A program made the translations under genes and the position numbers. A stretch of DNA of 64,000 bases from Desmodesmus armatus (taxonomy: Eukaryota > Chlorophyta > Chlorophyceae > Sphaeropleales > Scenedesmaceae): positions 248,001-312,000 of the forward strand of contig VIIQ02000724.1 of NCBI GenBank assembly GCA_007449985.2, written 5' to 3'. Below, one piece after another: positions 1 through 12,239 of the stretch (within the stretch, counting starts at the first letter, position 1; each line of letters begins with the position of its first letter). Below the pieces are notes generated by a model that had not been told where the DNA came from, did not search any database, and saw nothing but the letters and a program-made list of their open reading frames with translations.

Positions 1-2200
1 CTGTCAACAGCAGGCAGCATCAGTCGCTTTGGAAAATCTCAGCAGGGGATCAGGCGTAATATGATGCAAGGACAGGTACGCCGCACTACTACTACAGTAT
101 ACTACGATGCGGTACGCCAGCACACCACTTCTCATTGCAATCTCACAGGCCAGACTCTGGCCAGAGGGACATGGCCTTCACAAACAGTTCCAGCCAGTGC
201 TGACACACCGAACACACCCCAACGAACCATGCCACTATGCCGCTGCAATATGTTGCCCCCTTGCTCATGTGGCCTGTGCAGGTCACCCCTTCGCGCCCTC
301 CCTAGGTCGCCAGCTGCTGTCCACCCTCACCGCCTCAATCTGGCCCCCTAGGGACCCCATCGGCCAAGCTGGCTGCACAGGAGCCTACTGCACAGATGGG
401 GGCTGGGGCAACTACGGCTACACGCAGGCCGTGCCTGCTGGGGGGTGGGGCAGCGGCCCCAACTTCACACCAGACGGCTATGTGAGGCCCGTGCCCTTGG
501 CACGCCCCATGGCAGGAGGCAGGCACTGAATGTGGCAGCTTGCGTTGCTCTCCTGGGCCCGCCAGGGGAGATGCCGTGGACGCTGCAGCTGCGCGGATAT
601 GCTGGCCATGCATAATGTTGCATGTGCAGCATGGCGGTTGGCGGCTTACGCTGACAGCTAAGGCAGCTAGCAGAGTGTCCCTCCTATAAGGGAGGTGTCA
701 GCCTCCGGAGGTTGCGCACAGCAGAGCATGAACATGACAGAGGTGCTTACTGTGTACACAAGCTTTGAGGAGTGCCGCATACATAGTGCATGCAGTGTGC
801 AGCATGGCAGCTGGAGCCTGACGCTGAATTCTTATATTGACAGCACAGACCAGGCTGATATTCAGGCAGCGAGCAAACGGATGAAGCCTTGCGGGATGCC
901 GCAGTGTGTGTAGAAGCCGTGGGCATGCTTATTGTGCTGACGATGATCGTGTTGGATAGCGGTGTCCTGATTGGAGCCTTTGTACAGTTGCAGAGTGCAA
1001 GGGCTTGAGCTTGTGTTGTGTCAGGACATAGCATCCTGTGTGCAATGAATATTGGCATGGTGTCAGGTGTGTGCTGCCGGAAGGGCAGTGAGGGTCGTGC
1101 AGGATGCCACTATACTACAGTGTACTGCGTACAACCAACAAGATGGCTGATAACAGTGGCATCTTGTACATGGGTTGCGACTGTGTGTGTGAGATTGGCT
1201 GTTGTGTTCGATTCACTAGAGGGGCCAGGATGCCTGGCCAAGATGCTTGGAGATGCAGCAAAGTGACTGTACACCAGCATCACCCAGCCAGAAGTCGTAC
1301 GTGGATGATTGCTTGGTATGCTCACCTGTTACACATGTTGTTGTGGTGCTTTGTTGGGGTGTTCAATGTTATTTTATAAGTCCTTGGTGGTGCCAGTCAT
1401 GACCCAGACCACCATCAGTCAAACTCAGCAGTCTGGCCGGTTGCAGTGGCTGCCTCCCTGATGTGCAGCTTTGAGCCTTGTTCCTGGCAAGGAGGCATGA
1501 CAACACTTCACATTTCACTGCAGCTATCCCAACTTATCACACCCTTCTGCCACAGAACTGGTCGTGCAGCTGTTGGCAAAGCAACGTCTGACATAGTGCG
1601 CTTGAAAACTCAACACTCGCATGTTACATTCAGCAACCCTCCTGTTGCACGAGCATGACAACCAGACCACACTGACACCATGCATCAACGTGTGCAATTG
1701 AGCACCGGCATTGCAGTGTTGACATACATTGCTACATGCGAGGTTCACATGCAAGGATCACCAGACATCAACAGCAATGGCCACAGCTGCTCAGCAAGGA
1801 TGCTGAGCATCGGCATCTTCCTCTAAGGATCAAGGGGCATGTTGTGCTGACAGAGCCCTGCAACAGTGTTGGTTCATGTTGCCCCCACAACCAAACCATG
1901 TGACACACATGTGCCAGGCTGGGGCGACAGCACCACCACTGGATCCCTGCCGGAGGCCTGAAGCTGAGAAGCTATGCAATGCAAACCAGTTGAAAGGTCG
2001 CACACTTATGTCCACAGCATGGCAAGAGCTGACAGGAAATTACCATCACTCAGACACATGCAGACACAGACATGTGCCCACACACAGTCGTGTGACGACA
2101 ATCATATGCACCAACAAAAATATGCACCAACAACCAATGGCCATCCTGCCAACTCACAGCATGCACCGCTGGCGGTATCTGCTGTCAGCTGCTGAGCCTC
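1..2200. other. No recognisable gene; intergenic or degenerate
   Basis: Apart from the direct repeat at 990-1,345, I see no gene here. Open frames are short and have no family resemblance. The plus-strand frame at 107-529 has a Gly/Pro/Tyr-rich end that could be an exon, but no splice context or homology supports it. Confidence 0.5.
990..1345. repeat. Left copy of a ~350-bp direct repeat pair
   Basis: This block matches 4,755-5,115 in the same orientation with perhaps 20% divergence and an offset near 3.77 kb. Shared landmarks are gtcgtgcaggatgccact, gatggctgataaca, gggttgcgactgtg and atgcagcaaagtga. The pair brackets repeat copy D. On the minus strand both copies keep a similar open frame, with SGWV and YxHFAA in common, so they may be remnants of an exon. 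No known family is recognised. Confidence 0.7.
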
Positions 2201-4700
2201 CCACAAAGTGTAGTGGATGGGTAGTGTATGGGTGCGTGTGGTCCAGCCAGGCACACAGTAACACACCCTCCAGGAGGACATCTGCACAGCAGAGCAAATC
2301 AGCAAGGGCACAGGTTGAGTCTGGGGCAATAGAAGGGGTGCATGTGACTCTTGCGCTCAGTGCAATTGCAGACGGGTAATGCATGAACTTGCCGGCCTGC
2401 ATCTGCGACCGCCGATGCTGACACCCCCCAAACCACTGCCTGCGCCGGCCATCATCATCATTACACGTGTTTCCGGCCAGGTTCATTGTGCATGCAGCAA
2501 GCTGCAAGCAGCAAATCGACCTTGGTGCAAGACAAGCAAGACACCACCAGGCGACCAGTGACCTAGGACACTAGAAAGCCTGTGCCAGTTACGGCCACAA
2601 CGCAGGCATACAAAGGGCATAAAAGCAGCAGCGCTGAAACGGGCTGCTGACGACCACCCCAAACATGCTGCTGTGTGGTTTCAAAACCAAACTACTGTAG
2701 TGGTATTCCCAAGGACCTGTGGTCAGCAAGTCGCTCGAGTGCCCCAAGCAAGCACTAGGCGTAGCTGGGTGAGCAGAGCTCTGCAACCCACAACAGTAGC
2801 TGTTCGCCAGGTCACCACTTCAGCTGCTGTGCAACCACATATTGAAAACCGCCCCAGAAAACCATCCATGTGGCATCCATATGTCCGTGTTGTGGGATAG
2901 GGCGGGTGATCCTGTGAGCTGTGTGGCAGACAGCTCGATCCAAGCCACAGCACTCTCATGCACTACTGCTGCTGCTGCTCCCTGACTGTCCACGCAGCTA
3001 GGCTGCTCCTTCTCGCCACCTGACATGGGAACCTTCAAAGATACCTTGCCACGGCATCACACCACACCAGATAGCCGCTGCATGTAGACTGCGGCGGCCA
3101 CCATCAGGAATTACCCTTCACCATCCATGCTGATCTCAAGCCAGCAGCCCTGCTACACCAACAGCCCCCAACCTTGCCATGCAGCGCCTGAGCTGGTCAG
3201 CGCTCCATGCCCTTACCTTGGGGATGGGAGCAAGCCAGGAGTGGTGCAGGTGACAGCGCGCCCCACTGTGTCTTTGGTCGGCTGTGCCTTCCATTTCAGA
3301 AACCATCAACGTACCTGCAGACAAGTGACAGCAACAGCGTTGTCACAAAAACAATCAACGCTGCACCCTGAGACGTGAGTTCACCCACAGAACAGGCAGC
3401 AAAAGGGAGGGGTTGCTGAGAGTGCTGGAAAGCCAGTAGCGAACTGCTCTGCACTGCGCGCAGCAGCAACCGCAACGTTTGCTGCAAGATCGATCCACCA
3501 GCACCAGGACACACCTGCGTACTTGTCAGGCGGCTTGTGCATCCTCCTGGGGACCTGCAGTAGAATGCACACAGTAGTGGTGACCCCAGCGTCGAAAGTG
3601 ATATGTCAGGGTTGGTTGTGCTGGTGCACCTGGGAGGAACCTGAAACAGGCATGCCAGCAGCATGCTGAGCTGATTCAGATGCTTGGGGGCTATTGCCCA
3701 TTGCGCATTGCATGCTGACCTACAGATGTACTGCAAGCAGTACTGGCAAGCTGCAGCATTCCTGTGCGCATTACAGCAACTAGCTTATGCACCCTTCCTC
3801 CTTCACAAACTGGACGCACCTGTGAGATTGCCCACCACCGGGACGGAGTCTTCACCATCCCTCTTGTCGCTGCCCGTGCCTTGGTGCCGGCACTCCTGCA
3901 AACTGCCCCTACCTGGCAGGCACACCACCACTCGCAGCTGTCATGCACGGCAGTGTGCGCTGCTTCAGCCTGTAGCTGTGCTGTTTAGAGACGCCGTTGC
4001 GCGAGCACCACTCAGGGGTCGATACTCGGGCAACAGCACAGCAGATCCAGGGACTGAGCAATGCAAGCCCTCCCCCCACACACTCACACTCCGTGTGCTG
4101 CGAGTATGGTGTGTAGGGATCACCGGGTAAGGAGCATGAGCTGGGGGCTGCTGGCAGGAGACAGGACAGGCAACGCTGCTGCAAGCTTGGTTTCTGGCAT
4201 AGCGGTCGCTGAGGGCTGCTGCTCACTGCTGCTGAGATAACGCACCTCAAGGGCGTACCGTGACTTAGTAGAGATGGCCCATGCCTGCTGTGGGCCTGCC
4301 CTGCTGGCCATGCTCGCCACTGTCGGAGAAGCAAACTGCCACTGTGAATGGCCAGGCTCTATGCTGAATCGGACTAGTGACTTCAACCAGGATAAATACA
4401 CATTTGTGACGATGACGGCTTTGGCCAACGGAGGATGGCTGCACTGCTCGGAGAGCACACAAGGATGGCCTGGCCAGCGCAACAACAACAAGAAGAACGA
4501 ACAAAGGATGATGGCAGCCGCTGCAACGCATACAGGGTGGGATATAATAGTGGTGTCAGAAAGCCCGGCCTTTTTCAGAGCACACCCAATGAAAGTGACA
4601 ATGTTAGAAAAGGTGTGAGCTGCTACAGCAAAGCAGACAAGCCCTCCCAGTTGCACACACACCACCCCAAGGGTTCGTTTCATCATTATTAAACACACCT
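2200..4700 (-). repeat. Low-copy repeat element, copy D (reversed)
   Basis: This is the reverse-complement relative of elements A, B and C. Matching landmarks include the CAWLD-type block near 2,200-2,340, the block at 3,130-3,320, the exon-like block near 3,490-3,570, one 261-bp subunit at about 3,944-4,131, and the segment near 4,450-4,680. Unlike A-C it has a single 261-bp subunit. It has several frames conserved with the other copies in translation, for example TARPTVSLVG at about 3,255-3,290, read here on the plus strand. Neither a transposase nor a reverse transcriptase is visible. Confidence 0.7.
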
Positions 4701-4754
4701 GTGCGCGATTCGGTCAGCCCAAGGCGCCTGGCGGGTACGTGCATCGTGTATAAT

Positions 4755-5115
4755 TGCAGAGTGTCTGGTGCTTCAGCCTGTGTTGTGTGACGACATGACA
4801 ACAAGTGAAAAAGGCTGTTGGCATCGTGTATGTATGTGCATGTGCGCTGCAGGAAAGGCAGCGATGGTCGTGCAGGATGCCACTGTACTGCAGTGTACTG
4901 AGCACAACCATGATGGCTGATAACAGGCCTCTGGTATCTCTGGGTTGCGACTGTGCGAAAAAAATGGCTTGTGTTTATGGTACACTGGAGAGGCCAGGAT
5001 GGCTGGCCAAAGATGCTTGCCAATGCAGCAAAGTGAGTGTACGCTAGCACCACCCAGCCAGAATTGGCATGTGGTTGATTGCTTGGTATGGCCAAATGTA
5101 TTCCACATTGCTGTG
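4755..5115. repeat. Right copy of the ~350-bp direct repeat pair
   Basis: Partner of 990-1,345, in the same orientation. It lies just outside element D, so element D sits between two direct repeats. The divergence is too high for these to be target-site duplications or young LTRs. A tandem duplication of a 3.8-kb unit is the simpler reading. Confidence 0.65.
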
Positions 5116-6240
5116 GTGCAATTGGATTGAGTATGCCACACAGGCATACATTCTGATGACTGATCTTTCACTGTCTCTGTAAGGCCAATCATACAGCCAG
5201 TGGCAGGTTCAGCAGACTGCTCGGCTGGCGCTACTGCCTCCCGCATATCCGCCCGCCCCTGTCAGGTTCGAACACATGCCTGGTGATGAGGTCACACCTG
5301 TATGCAGGCTCAGCTGCAATGTGGCACTTTACAGTTCCAAACACATGCACTAGGGAGGGTGGTGGCCCCTCCAACAGTCTCGGTCTCAATTCACAGAGTC
5401 TTACAGTTCTCACAGCAGCAGCATTCTAGACCACTGCAGCAATCAGTGGTCCCCTGGACCGGAGGGAGATGGCAGAGATGCACCGACATCAGACAAGTAT
5501 CAGGTGAAACAATTCCATTATGATAAACACGTTTACCAATATGTGCGTGTCAGAACGCACTTTACAAGCCTGTCGTCATGACATGCACTTGATGGTTGTA
5601 TCTCATGTGTTTAACAGCCAGGACAGCATGAAGCAACAGCACTGTAAGCATCATGGCAGTCCCTCAGCAGCACCTCCAACTGCAAGGACGCCAGCATCAG
5701 CTGCAGGTGACTGCTGAACATGAATCTGTACCTCGTCCTCTGCATGTCACCTGTGATGAATCCATTCTAAAACAGGTAACTGCCAGGCAAGCGACCCTAG
5801 CAGAGTGAGGCTGTACACAAAGGATGCACACTGCAATGGTCACACAGACATCTGTACCCGCGGGGTCGTGAACCCGGCCCACAGCAGCAATGGGGTCCAC
5901 AGGGCTCATTGCTGTGGCAGCACTATGACAATGGCATTCGCTGTCTGTGCCACGCGCCAAGTACCCAGCCCACCCCTACAAAACTCACAAGAGCAGCTGT
6001 GTCATATGGCATATGCAATAACAAAAAGGTCACAGACAAAAACAGCGGGCACCACAAACGCAGATGTGAGCCCACACACACGACGTGATGGGGGCCGTTG
6101 TACATATGTGTCAGCGCACACATACACCACGTGCACCTTTTGCCTGTCCAGCATATGCATGACAAGGGCACCCAGCACAGAAGGCTACGGGGCTGTAGCA
6201 GCTGCAGTCACCATCACCTTGCGGGCACACTCCTGCCCTT
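5116..6240. other. Intergenic, nothing recognised
   Basis: No supported gene. The stretch lies downstream of the CofD-like gene, which reads leftward, so its left part may hold the 3' flank. A plus-strand open frame continues from 5,805 into CTG-rich sequence, but it is a shadow of the duplicated 3' end of that gene. Confidence 0.4.
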
Positions 6241-6242
6241 GC

Positions 6243-6623
6243 GTGCGTGCTGTCACGGGATGCAGTTACAGTCCTGCTGCTGGCGTTGATGGCTGCTGCT
6301 GCTGCTGCTGCCCCAGCAGCAGCTGTCCAACGGGCAGCACCAGCTCCTCTGCATCATACACCACACGCGCAGCTTGCTGTCCAGCACAAAAGAGACAAGG
6401 CAGCACCTCAGCACAGAGGCTGCAGCAGTTGCAGCCACCATCGCCTGCACATTCACCTCACCCCTGCCCCTGGGCCCTTGTGCGTGCTGTCATATGCTGC
6501 AGTGGCTACAGCTACAATCCTGCTGCATTGATGGCTGCTGCTGCTGCTGGCGTTGATGGCTGCCCCAGCAGCAGCTGTCCAACGGCTAGCACCAGCTCCT
6601 CTGCATCATACACCACACGCCCG
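6243..6623 (-). repeat. Tandem duplication of the 3' end of the CofD-like gene
   Basis: Sequence at about 6,243-6,370 repeats 6,483-6,623, which contains the end of the last coding exon. In translation both carry VYDAEELVL and GQLLLG followed by a Pro-Ser-Thr-Pro-Ala tail and a stop. The outer copy reads VLPVGQ where the inner reads VLAVGQ and has a longer CAG run. A minus-strand TGTAA (plus-strand ttaca at 6,266-6,270) coincides with the stop of the outer copy and is a candidate poly(A) signal. Confidence 0.75.
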
Positions 6624-8963
6624 TCACCATCAACGCTGCTGGCCACCTCAACAACTTGGGTGATGCCCAACAGGGCTAGGGCGTCCCTGTGGGGCCGGCG
6701 GGGGGAGGGGCAGGAAGATATGGAATTGAAGTCAGGGAGGGAACATGTGAAGGCACAGGGGCGCGGGCCGCCCGACAGAGGGGTGCCGGCAGATGGTGTC
6801 AACCCTTTGTGGAAGGTTTGACACCGCAGGCAGGGTGGTGGTGGTGGTGGTGGTGGTGGTGGTGGTGGTGGTGGTGGTGGCGGTCTCAGTACAACTACAC
6901 CCTTGGTACGACAGGTACGTGGGAGCTGAGTGCACCAGTGTGTGAAGGTTTGGCGTTGATGGGTATGATGCACAGCCTTCTCAGGCAGCCCACGTCACAC
7001 GCAGCCGGCGGCGGCGGCTTGATGCTGACAACAACAGAGATGTACACCCACACACACGATACAAGTGCTCAAACACACTCACACACATGAGTCTCATGTA
7101 GGATAAGATGATGTCCCTCAAGAAGTATCATTTCTGCTGTCGACACACGTACATACGCACCTGTCAATCTCAATGTCTCCTCCTTTGGGTGTGAGCAGTG
7201 TGGTGATGTAGGCAGCAGGGGGGTGCTTCAGGGGGACAGAACCACCACCAGAACGCTGCAGGGACACAGCAGGGACATGGACAAGCAGCATCCAAAGCAG
7301 TGCCCGTACATGTAAGCGCAACTGTCATGATGAGCGTCGATAGCTTTGTTTACAGTTACAGTTACAGTGTTTGGCATGGCAAGCCGTGCAATCGGCGAGG
7401 GAGCCAGAGGCTCATGGGGGAACGGGGACAAAAACCATCACGCGCCAAAATGTCTGACACAAGCGGAGCATGTTCACTAGCACTGTAGCCCGCCTCCCCG
7501 TGCACACACATGGCCCCTCCTGTCCGCTGTAAGCCCTGCTGCATCTCCCCCCCCCCTCCATGCTTATATGCACTCCCCGTGCGTGCACTCCCTGAGCCCT
7601 GCTGCCCACCTACCCACTACCTTTCTTCCACACACAAGGGATCGCCCTGGTTTTCCGTGCTAGCGTCATTGTTTGACTATCCTTGTCGGATGATTGCTAG
7701 CCAGCATGCATGTGCACGCATGCAGTCTCTCTGTCGACACACACCCCTGCCACGCCTCACCCACCTGTCTGCTGTATGCCCTGCTGCGCCTCCTGTTGAG
7801 TGCGTCAGTGACTGCTGCCACCACATCACTCGCACGCATAGCCCCATCGTGGCTGCCACACGTCGACGTCTCACGGTCATGGGAGCCATTCAGCAACAGC
7901 AGCTGCACACAACCACGACAGCAACCAACAATGCACCAAGGCAGCAGCACCAGCAGCACCGGCAGCACCAGCAAGAAAGGGTGTCAGTCACGGCACCAGC
8001 AGCGTTGACTTCAGGGTTGCTGCTTGGGTTCAGGGCTTGCTACTTTGTTGTAGGTGTGCAAGCACCATGGGCATCAACGACACCATGTAAGTATGTAATT
8101 AGGGTTCGGCAGCTGCATTGTACTCCTAGTGGCAAGCAATGACAGTTTTACAGGCCCCGGGGGCGGCCTAGCAACCGCTGCTGACGTCTGCCCCACCAGT
8201 CACCCACACTGTTGGACTGTAGCTGGGAATCAAGCAGGCCACACTTGGTTGGAATCTACTTCACGGCATGCAGCAACCCTCAAAACCCTGAAAATCGCCC
8301 CCGCACTGTTCAAAAGCAATCAAGCCTTACAGCGTGAAGCCAGGCCCCCCCCCCACCCACCCACCTTGAGAGCGTCCTGTCGTGCTGCGATGGCCTCCCC
8401 CACCCCCTCCAGTATGAGTGTGGGGCATATGCTGGTGTACAGAGAACCCATGCCGTACACCACAGCGTCACAACCCTGGATGGCCTGCGGGGCAGGGCAG
8501 AAGTTGAGCGGAGGATACATGCAGAAGGCAAGACAGCTGGTGTGAGGGTTGCAGAGGCGAACGGGTGTCCCCATGCAACAGCTCCTTGGGCAAAGACCCC
8601 CCTCCCCCCGCATCCCGGCAGCACGCGTGTGTTGGGGAGGTGTTGAAACAGCTCAAGTGAGCACAAAACACTGAGAGTATCTCTGGAGTTGTGCTCACTT
8701 GGGCTGCCTCAACACCTCCCCAACACACACGTGCTGCCGGTGAGAGAGACACCCCAACCACCCCCCCCCCCACCTCTCCCTTCACCCACCGTGAGCACGC
8801 GTGTGTTGGGTGGGGGTGACACCTCATGTTCCTGGCCTGTGCCCTCCCTACTGAGGTAGAATACACGGCGCACAGGGGACGGCAGCGGCGCACAGCACGA
8901 TTTGTCCACAGCAGATGGACCTCCACACTCTGCAACACAGGACGGCAACACAGCAGCGGCAGC

Positions 8964-9007
<44 letters not shown>

Positions 9008-12000
9008 GAGCAGTGACGCCAGTGGCAGTGGCAGCAGCAGCAGCACACACTGCAAAGTGGTGTGTCTATATACTATGCAGCAATCAGGCGCCAATTGCTG
9101 CAAAGTTTGCGACCCTGCAGCATGAACGAGACATGCACCATTTGCAGTGTTGTCCACACTGCATCGTACTGAAGCTATCCTAAATGGTGTTCTTTTTTCT
9201 TCTTTTTCTCCACTCACCCTCTCCTGCTGTTGGTGTTGTGTCAGGGTGGCTGATGTTGTTCTGTCCCCTTATGACCGTGCCGTCCTCCAACTCAGCCCCC
9301 AGGGTGATCACCTCCTCAGTGCAGATGGCTGGCAGCACAGTAGAGCCCTGGGGGATGCGCGACACACGACTGCATACCAGGGGACGCAAGGCAGCAGGGG
9401 TGGGCGGGGGGCGGAGGGCATGTTTGTGTTGAGAGATGGCTTTCTCACAACAACTACTACCTTGCTGGATCAGGGCCTCGCCTGATCGCCCTTTCGGGAG
9501 CCACACAAGGCTCATAGGGGCTTTCCACAACATGTTCAACAAGCACGCGAACTTGCCCTTCCAGTTGCAGGCTTTTGTACATGCCAAAGGGTCACACAGT
9601 ACCAACAGACATCAACACCAACCCGAATCCACACCGCACGACACCACACATACACATGTCATAGCACCTAAAACCCCAACCCTGCCTAAAACAACACCCC
9701 AACCAAATGCCAGGCCCTCACACCTACCTGAACAGGAACACAGCACTCTCCAGAGAGCGGAAGAACGTGCGCGCGCCAGCAAAGAAGAAGTTGCCTGGAC
9801 AGCAAAAACAATCAACAACGCACAACACACAACCCTGAGTAAGTGCTTGTGTGTCCATAATTCTACTACTACTATACTGGATCAGGGCCTCGCCTGATCG
9901 CCCTTGCAGGAGCCAAACAAGGCTCATATTTTTGGCCCCCCCCCCAAAAAAACCACACGCACGCACCATCATAATCATCATCACAACATCACACCCACCT
10001 ATGCTGCCATTCTTGAAGTTGAATTCCAGTGACACCTGGCTGAGTATCTGGCCCTGGAAGTGAACCAGGAAGGCCCTGATCATGTGCTTGTACGGCTCTG
10101 ACACACCTGACCATAGCGGGTGACGACCCTCAACAATGGAGTACCTGCAAACATTGTGGGTGTGGGTTCATGACATACACTGAGTCAGCCTGCAAACCTC
10201 CTAGTGGTGCCGTGTGATGTCTTTTGATGGGTACCATACAGGGTGTGTGGAGGGGCGCGGGGGGGGGGGGGCAGGGCAGGGTGTGTTAAACACATGAGTT
10301 GCATCAAGCATGTACATACAGCATCATGACGACATTGATGATGGTGACAAGACCATGTGTGTATGTGTGCTTGTGCATCGTCAGATACAAAAGACCAGAG
10401 CACGCAGTGGCCTTGGGCAATCGCATTCACTGAATGTGGAGCACAAAGGGAAGGGCAAGGGAGACGGGTGGGGCGGGACCCCAGCCTACCCAGCCCAGAC
10501 CCCCCCTTCTCATCCCTGGGACACACAACAAGGCTGGGGGAAGTTCCGCCACCACTCAGACAACTCACAAATCACTCACAAATCTTCATGGCTATCAGCA
10601 TGTGTGCTTGGCTCCGCGCATTTTCGTATTCATATGAGCACTTGATCATCACAACTGACAACCCCCATTGCTAACGACCCCCCCCCCCCCCCCCGCCGCT
10701 CACCACTCCATTTTTGCCTCGTCACTGCTGCTGCCAGGCAGCCTGTGGGCCAACAGCCGACGCACCGCACGAGCCTGCGGGGGTGTGGGGGGGGGGGGAG
10801 GGCGCAAAACACAGGGGCAGTCAGACAGATAAGCGCCGCCAAAGACGCAAACAGACCAAAAATTGGGACGAATCAATACTGTGCGAGGGGTGAGGGCAGG
10901 GCTGGGCAGCACAGCCGTGTGCCCGGCCAAGGGCATGACAGACAGGGGCGGTGGAAGAGGGGGTGACTCGAGTGTCAGTGCGGCCCTTCTGTTCATACAT
11001 ACGATTTCGTGCGCCCCACGTGCTATTGTCACATCCTACTAGCACCTTGTAACACTGTATTTCTCCCAGCAGGATTGCTGTAGGCTGTTGTGGCTTTTTT
11101 GAACATGTGGCAGACTGAGGTATCCACCAGCAGGCACTTGATCTACACACTGTTGAGGGCAGGTGCAACCAGCCCTTCTGATGCAAACACCCCCTGGCAT
11201 CTGCAAGCCTTTGGACGCCTGCTGCAATCGTCACCCACTGCGGCCCCACCTCCCCTTCACACCACCCCGGCTCCCACGCGCCCCTCCCATCACACTAACA
11301 CCCCCTCACACAAACCCCTCTTCCCCCTCACCTCCTCGTCCCTGTTATTTGCCAGCCTCAAACACCTGCTGCTGATGTCACCCATTGCGAGAGCACTTGC
11401 CCCTCACACGCCCCCCCCCCTTCCCCTGCTCGAACGTTGAGCTCACCCTCGAGGAGGTAAAGGGAGAGGCCCCCCCCCCCTCACACTTGCCTCCCCACTG
11501 CCCCCTGTGACCCGGCCCCTCACCTCCTCGTCCCTGTCATCTGCCAACCTGAGGCATCTGCTGCGTATGTCACCAACTGCGGGTCCACCAATGACCCGCA
11601 CAATCTCTGCTGTGCTGCCCCCATCGTCACTCACAGGCAGCACATGGGACACATGAGTGGTCAGGCGCCGCAGCTGGCCTGCAAAGGCACAACAAGATGA
11701 ACAGGCAAAGGCCGTTGGTGGGTGGGCAGCGGAAGGTCGCAGGTGAGGGGGGGATGAAGTTTGGAAGGGTGCAATGCAGGCACCCAGCCATGCTGCCCCC
11801 ACACGCACACGAACAAAGCCGCACAGCAAATGCACTTACCCAGATACACCACAGGGTGACTGGGTCAACTCAAGAGACAATGAGCAAAGACACAACTACT
11901 ACAGCTGCCTGCTTCTTCCACCATTACCACGCTCTGCCCCCTACCGTCTTGACCAACCCGCTGCTTCAGGTTCTGCTACCCCACCCCCTATACATGCACG

Positions 12001-12239
12001 CCCTTCGATGGCCCCTTTCTCTCCCTCCCCTCCTTACCAGCTACGCTGTTGAATGCAGTGCCGCCACTGAACACCACTAGGGATGGTGTGGCTAGCTCAG
12101 TCTGCAGGCTGACTGTGGAGCATCGCGGCAGCCTCTCTGGTCGATGCGGCAGCTGCTGCTGCTCCTGCTGCCGCTGCTGTTGGCCGCTGGTGTCATTGCC
12201 ACTTGGCACACCTGGCACTGCTAACGGTGGCAGCTGCAT
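6512..12239 (-). CDS. CofD-like / UPF0052 family protein, 11 exons
   Basis: This encodes a member of the CofD/YvcK-like fold family found in plants, algae and fungi (UPF0052). The bacterial and archaeal relatives are 2-phospho-L-lactate transferase and YvcK; the eukaryotic role is not established. Exons on the minus strand are 12,239-12,038, 11,678-11,524, 10,774-10,704, 10,144-9,999, 9,794-9,728, 9,369-9,218, 8,929-8,790, 8,484-8,365, 7,902-7,765, 7,255-7,161 and 6,686-6,512. All have GT-AG borders and the phases sum to 487 codons (486 aa). In order I see LVVFSGGTAFNSVAG, LPVSDDGGSTAEIVRVIGG, GDIRSRCLRLADD, FFFAGARTFF, LPAICTEEVITLGAELEDG, VVYGMGSLYTSICPT, LNGSHDRET and a C-terminal VVYDAEELVLAVGQLL. 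The start is the first in-frame ATG; the frame stays open to a stop at 12,369, so an upstream exon is possible. The N-terminus is Gln-rich. Confidence 0.9.
6833..6882 (+). repeat. (TGG)n microsatellite
   Basis: About 16 uninterrupted TGG triplets lie in the intron between the last two coding exons of the CofD-like gene. On the coding (minus) strand this is a CCA run just upstream of the acceptor of the final exon. Confidence 0.9.
8616..8739. repeat. Intronic inverted repeat, 49-bp arms
   Basis: The arms at 8,616-8,664 and 8,691-8,739 are reverse complements with about four mismatches over 49 bp, separated by 26 bp. Both include a piece resembling the end of the neighbouring exon (cacgcgtgtgttggg). 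The repeat lies in the intron between exons 8,929-8,790 and 8,484-8,365, so the pre-mRNA can fold into a long hairpin. Confidence 0.85.
8957..9003 (+). repeat. (GCA)n microsatellite in intron
   Basis: An imperfect then perfect GCA run of roughly 15 units lies between exons 9,369-9,218 and 8,929-8,790 of the CofD-like gene. It produces shadow polyA, polyQ and polyS frames that are not genes. Confidence 0.85.
9451..9928. repeat. Pair of related intronic segments containing a small palindrome
   Basis: Segments 9,451-9,520 and 9,861-9,928 share an almost identical core of about 45 bp. It includes gatcagg-gcctcg-cctgatc, a 7-bp perfect stem with a 6-nt loop. They lie in the two introns flanking the 67-bp exon 9,794-9,728. 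Confidence 0.8.
11332..11390 (-). pseudogene. Duplicated partial exon of the CofD-like gene
   Basis: On the minus strand this reads MGDISSRCLRLANNRDEE followed by GTGAGG. It matches the end of exon 2 (GDIRSRCLRLADDRDEE, same donor) about 190 bp away. It lacks the upstream half of that exon and has no matching acceptor, so it is a leftover of a local duplication inside intron 2. It is unlikely to be a used exon, but its intact donor could compete with the real one. Confidence 0.75.

Noticed and set aside
107..529. 140-codon plus-strand frame with Gly/Tyr-rich end
   Set aside because: No paralogue, splice context, family motif or codon pattern supports it; the opposite strand is equally open.
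5266..5300. ggttcgaac resembling a tRNA T-loop
   Set aside because: The flanking bases do not form a 5-bp T stem and no anticodon or acceptor stem could be built. The similar gggttcgac near 57,961 fails the same test.
8902..9183. PolyA, polyQ and polyS frames around a CAG run
   Set aside because: They overlap an intron of the CofD-like gene whose exons on both sides join perfectly in phase.
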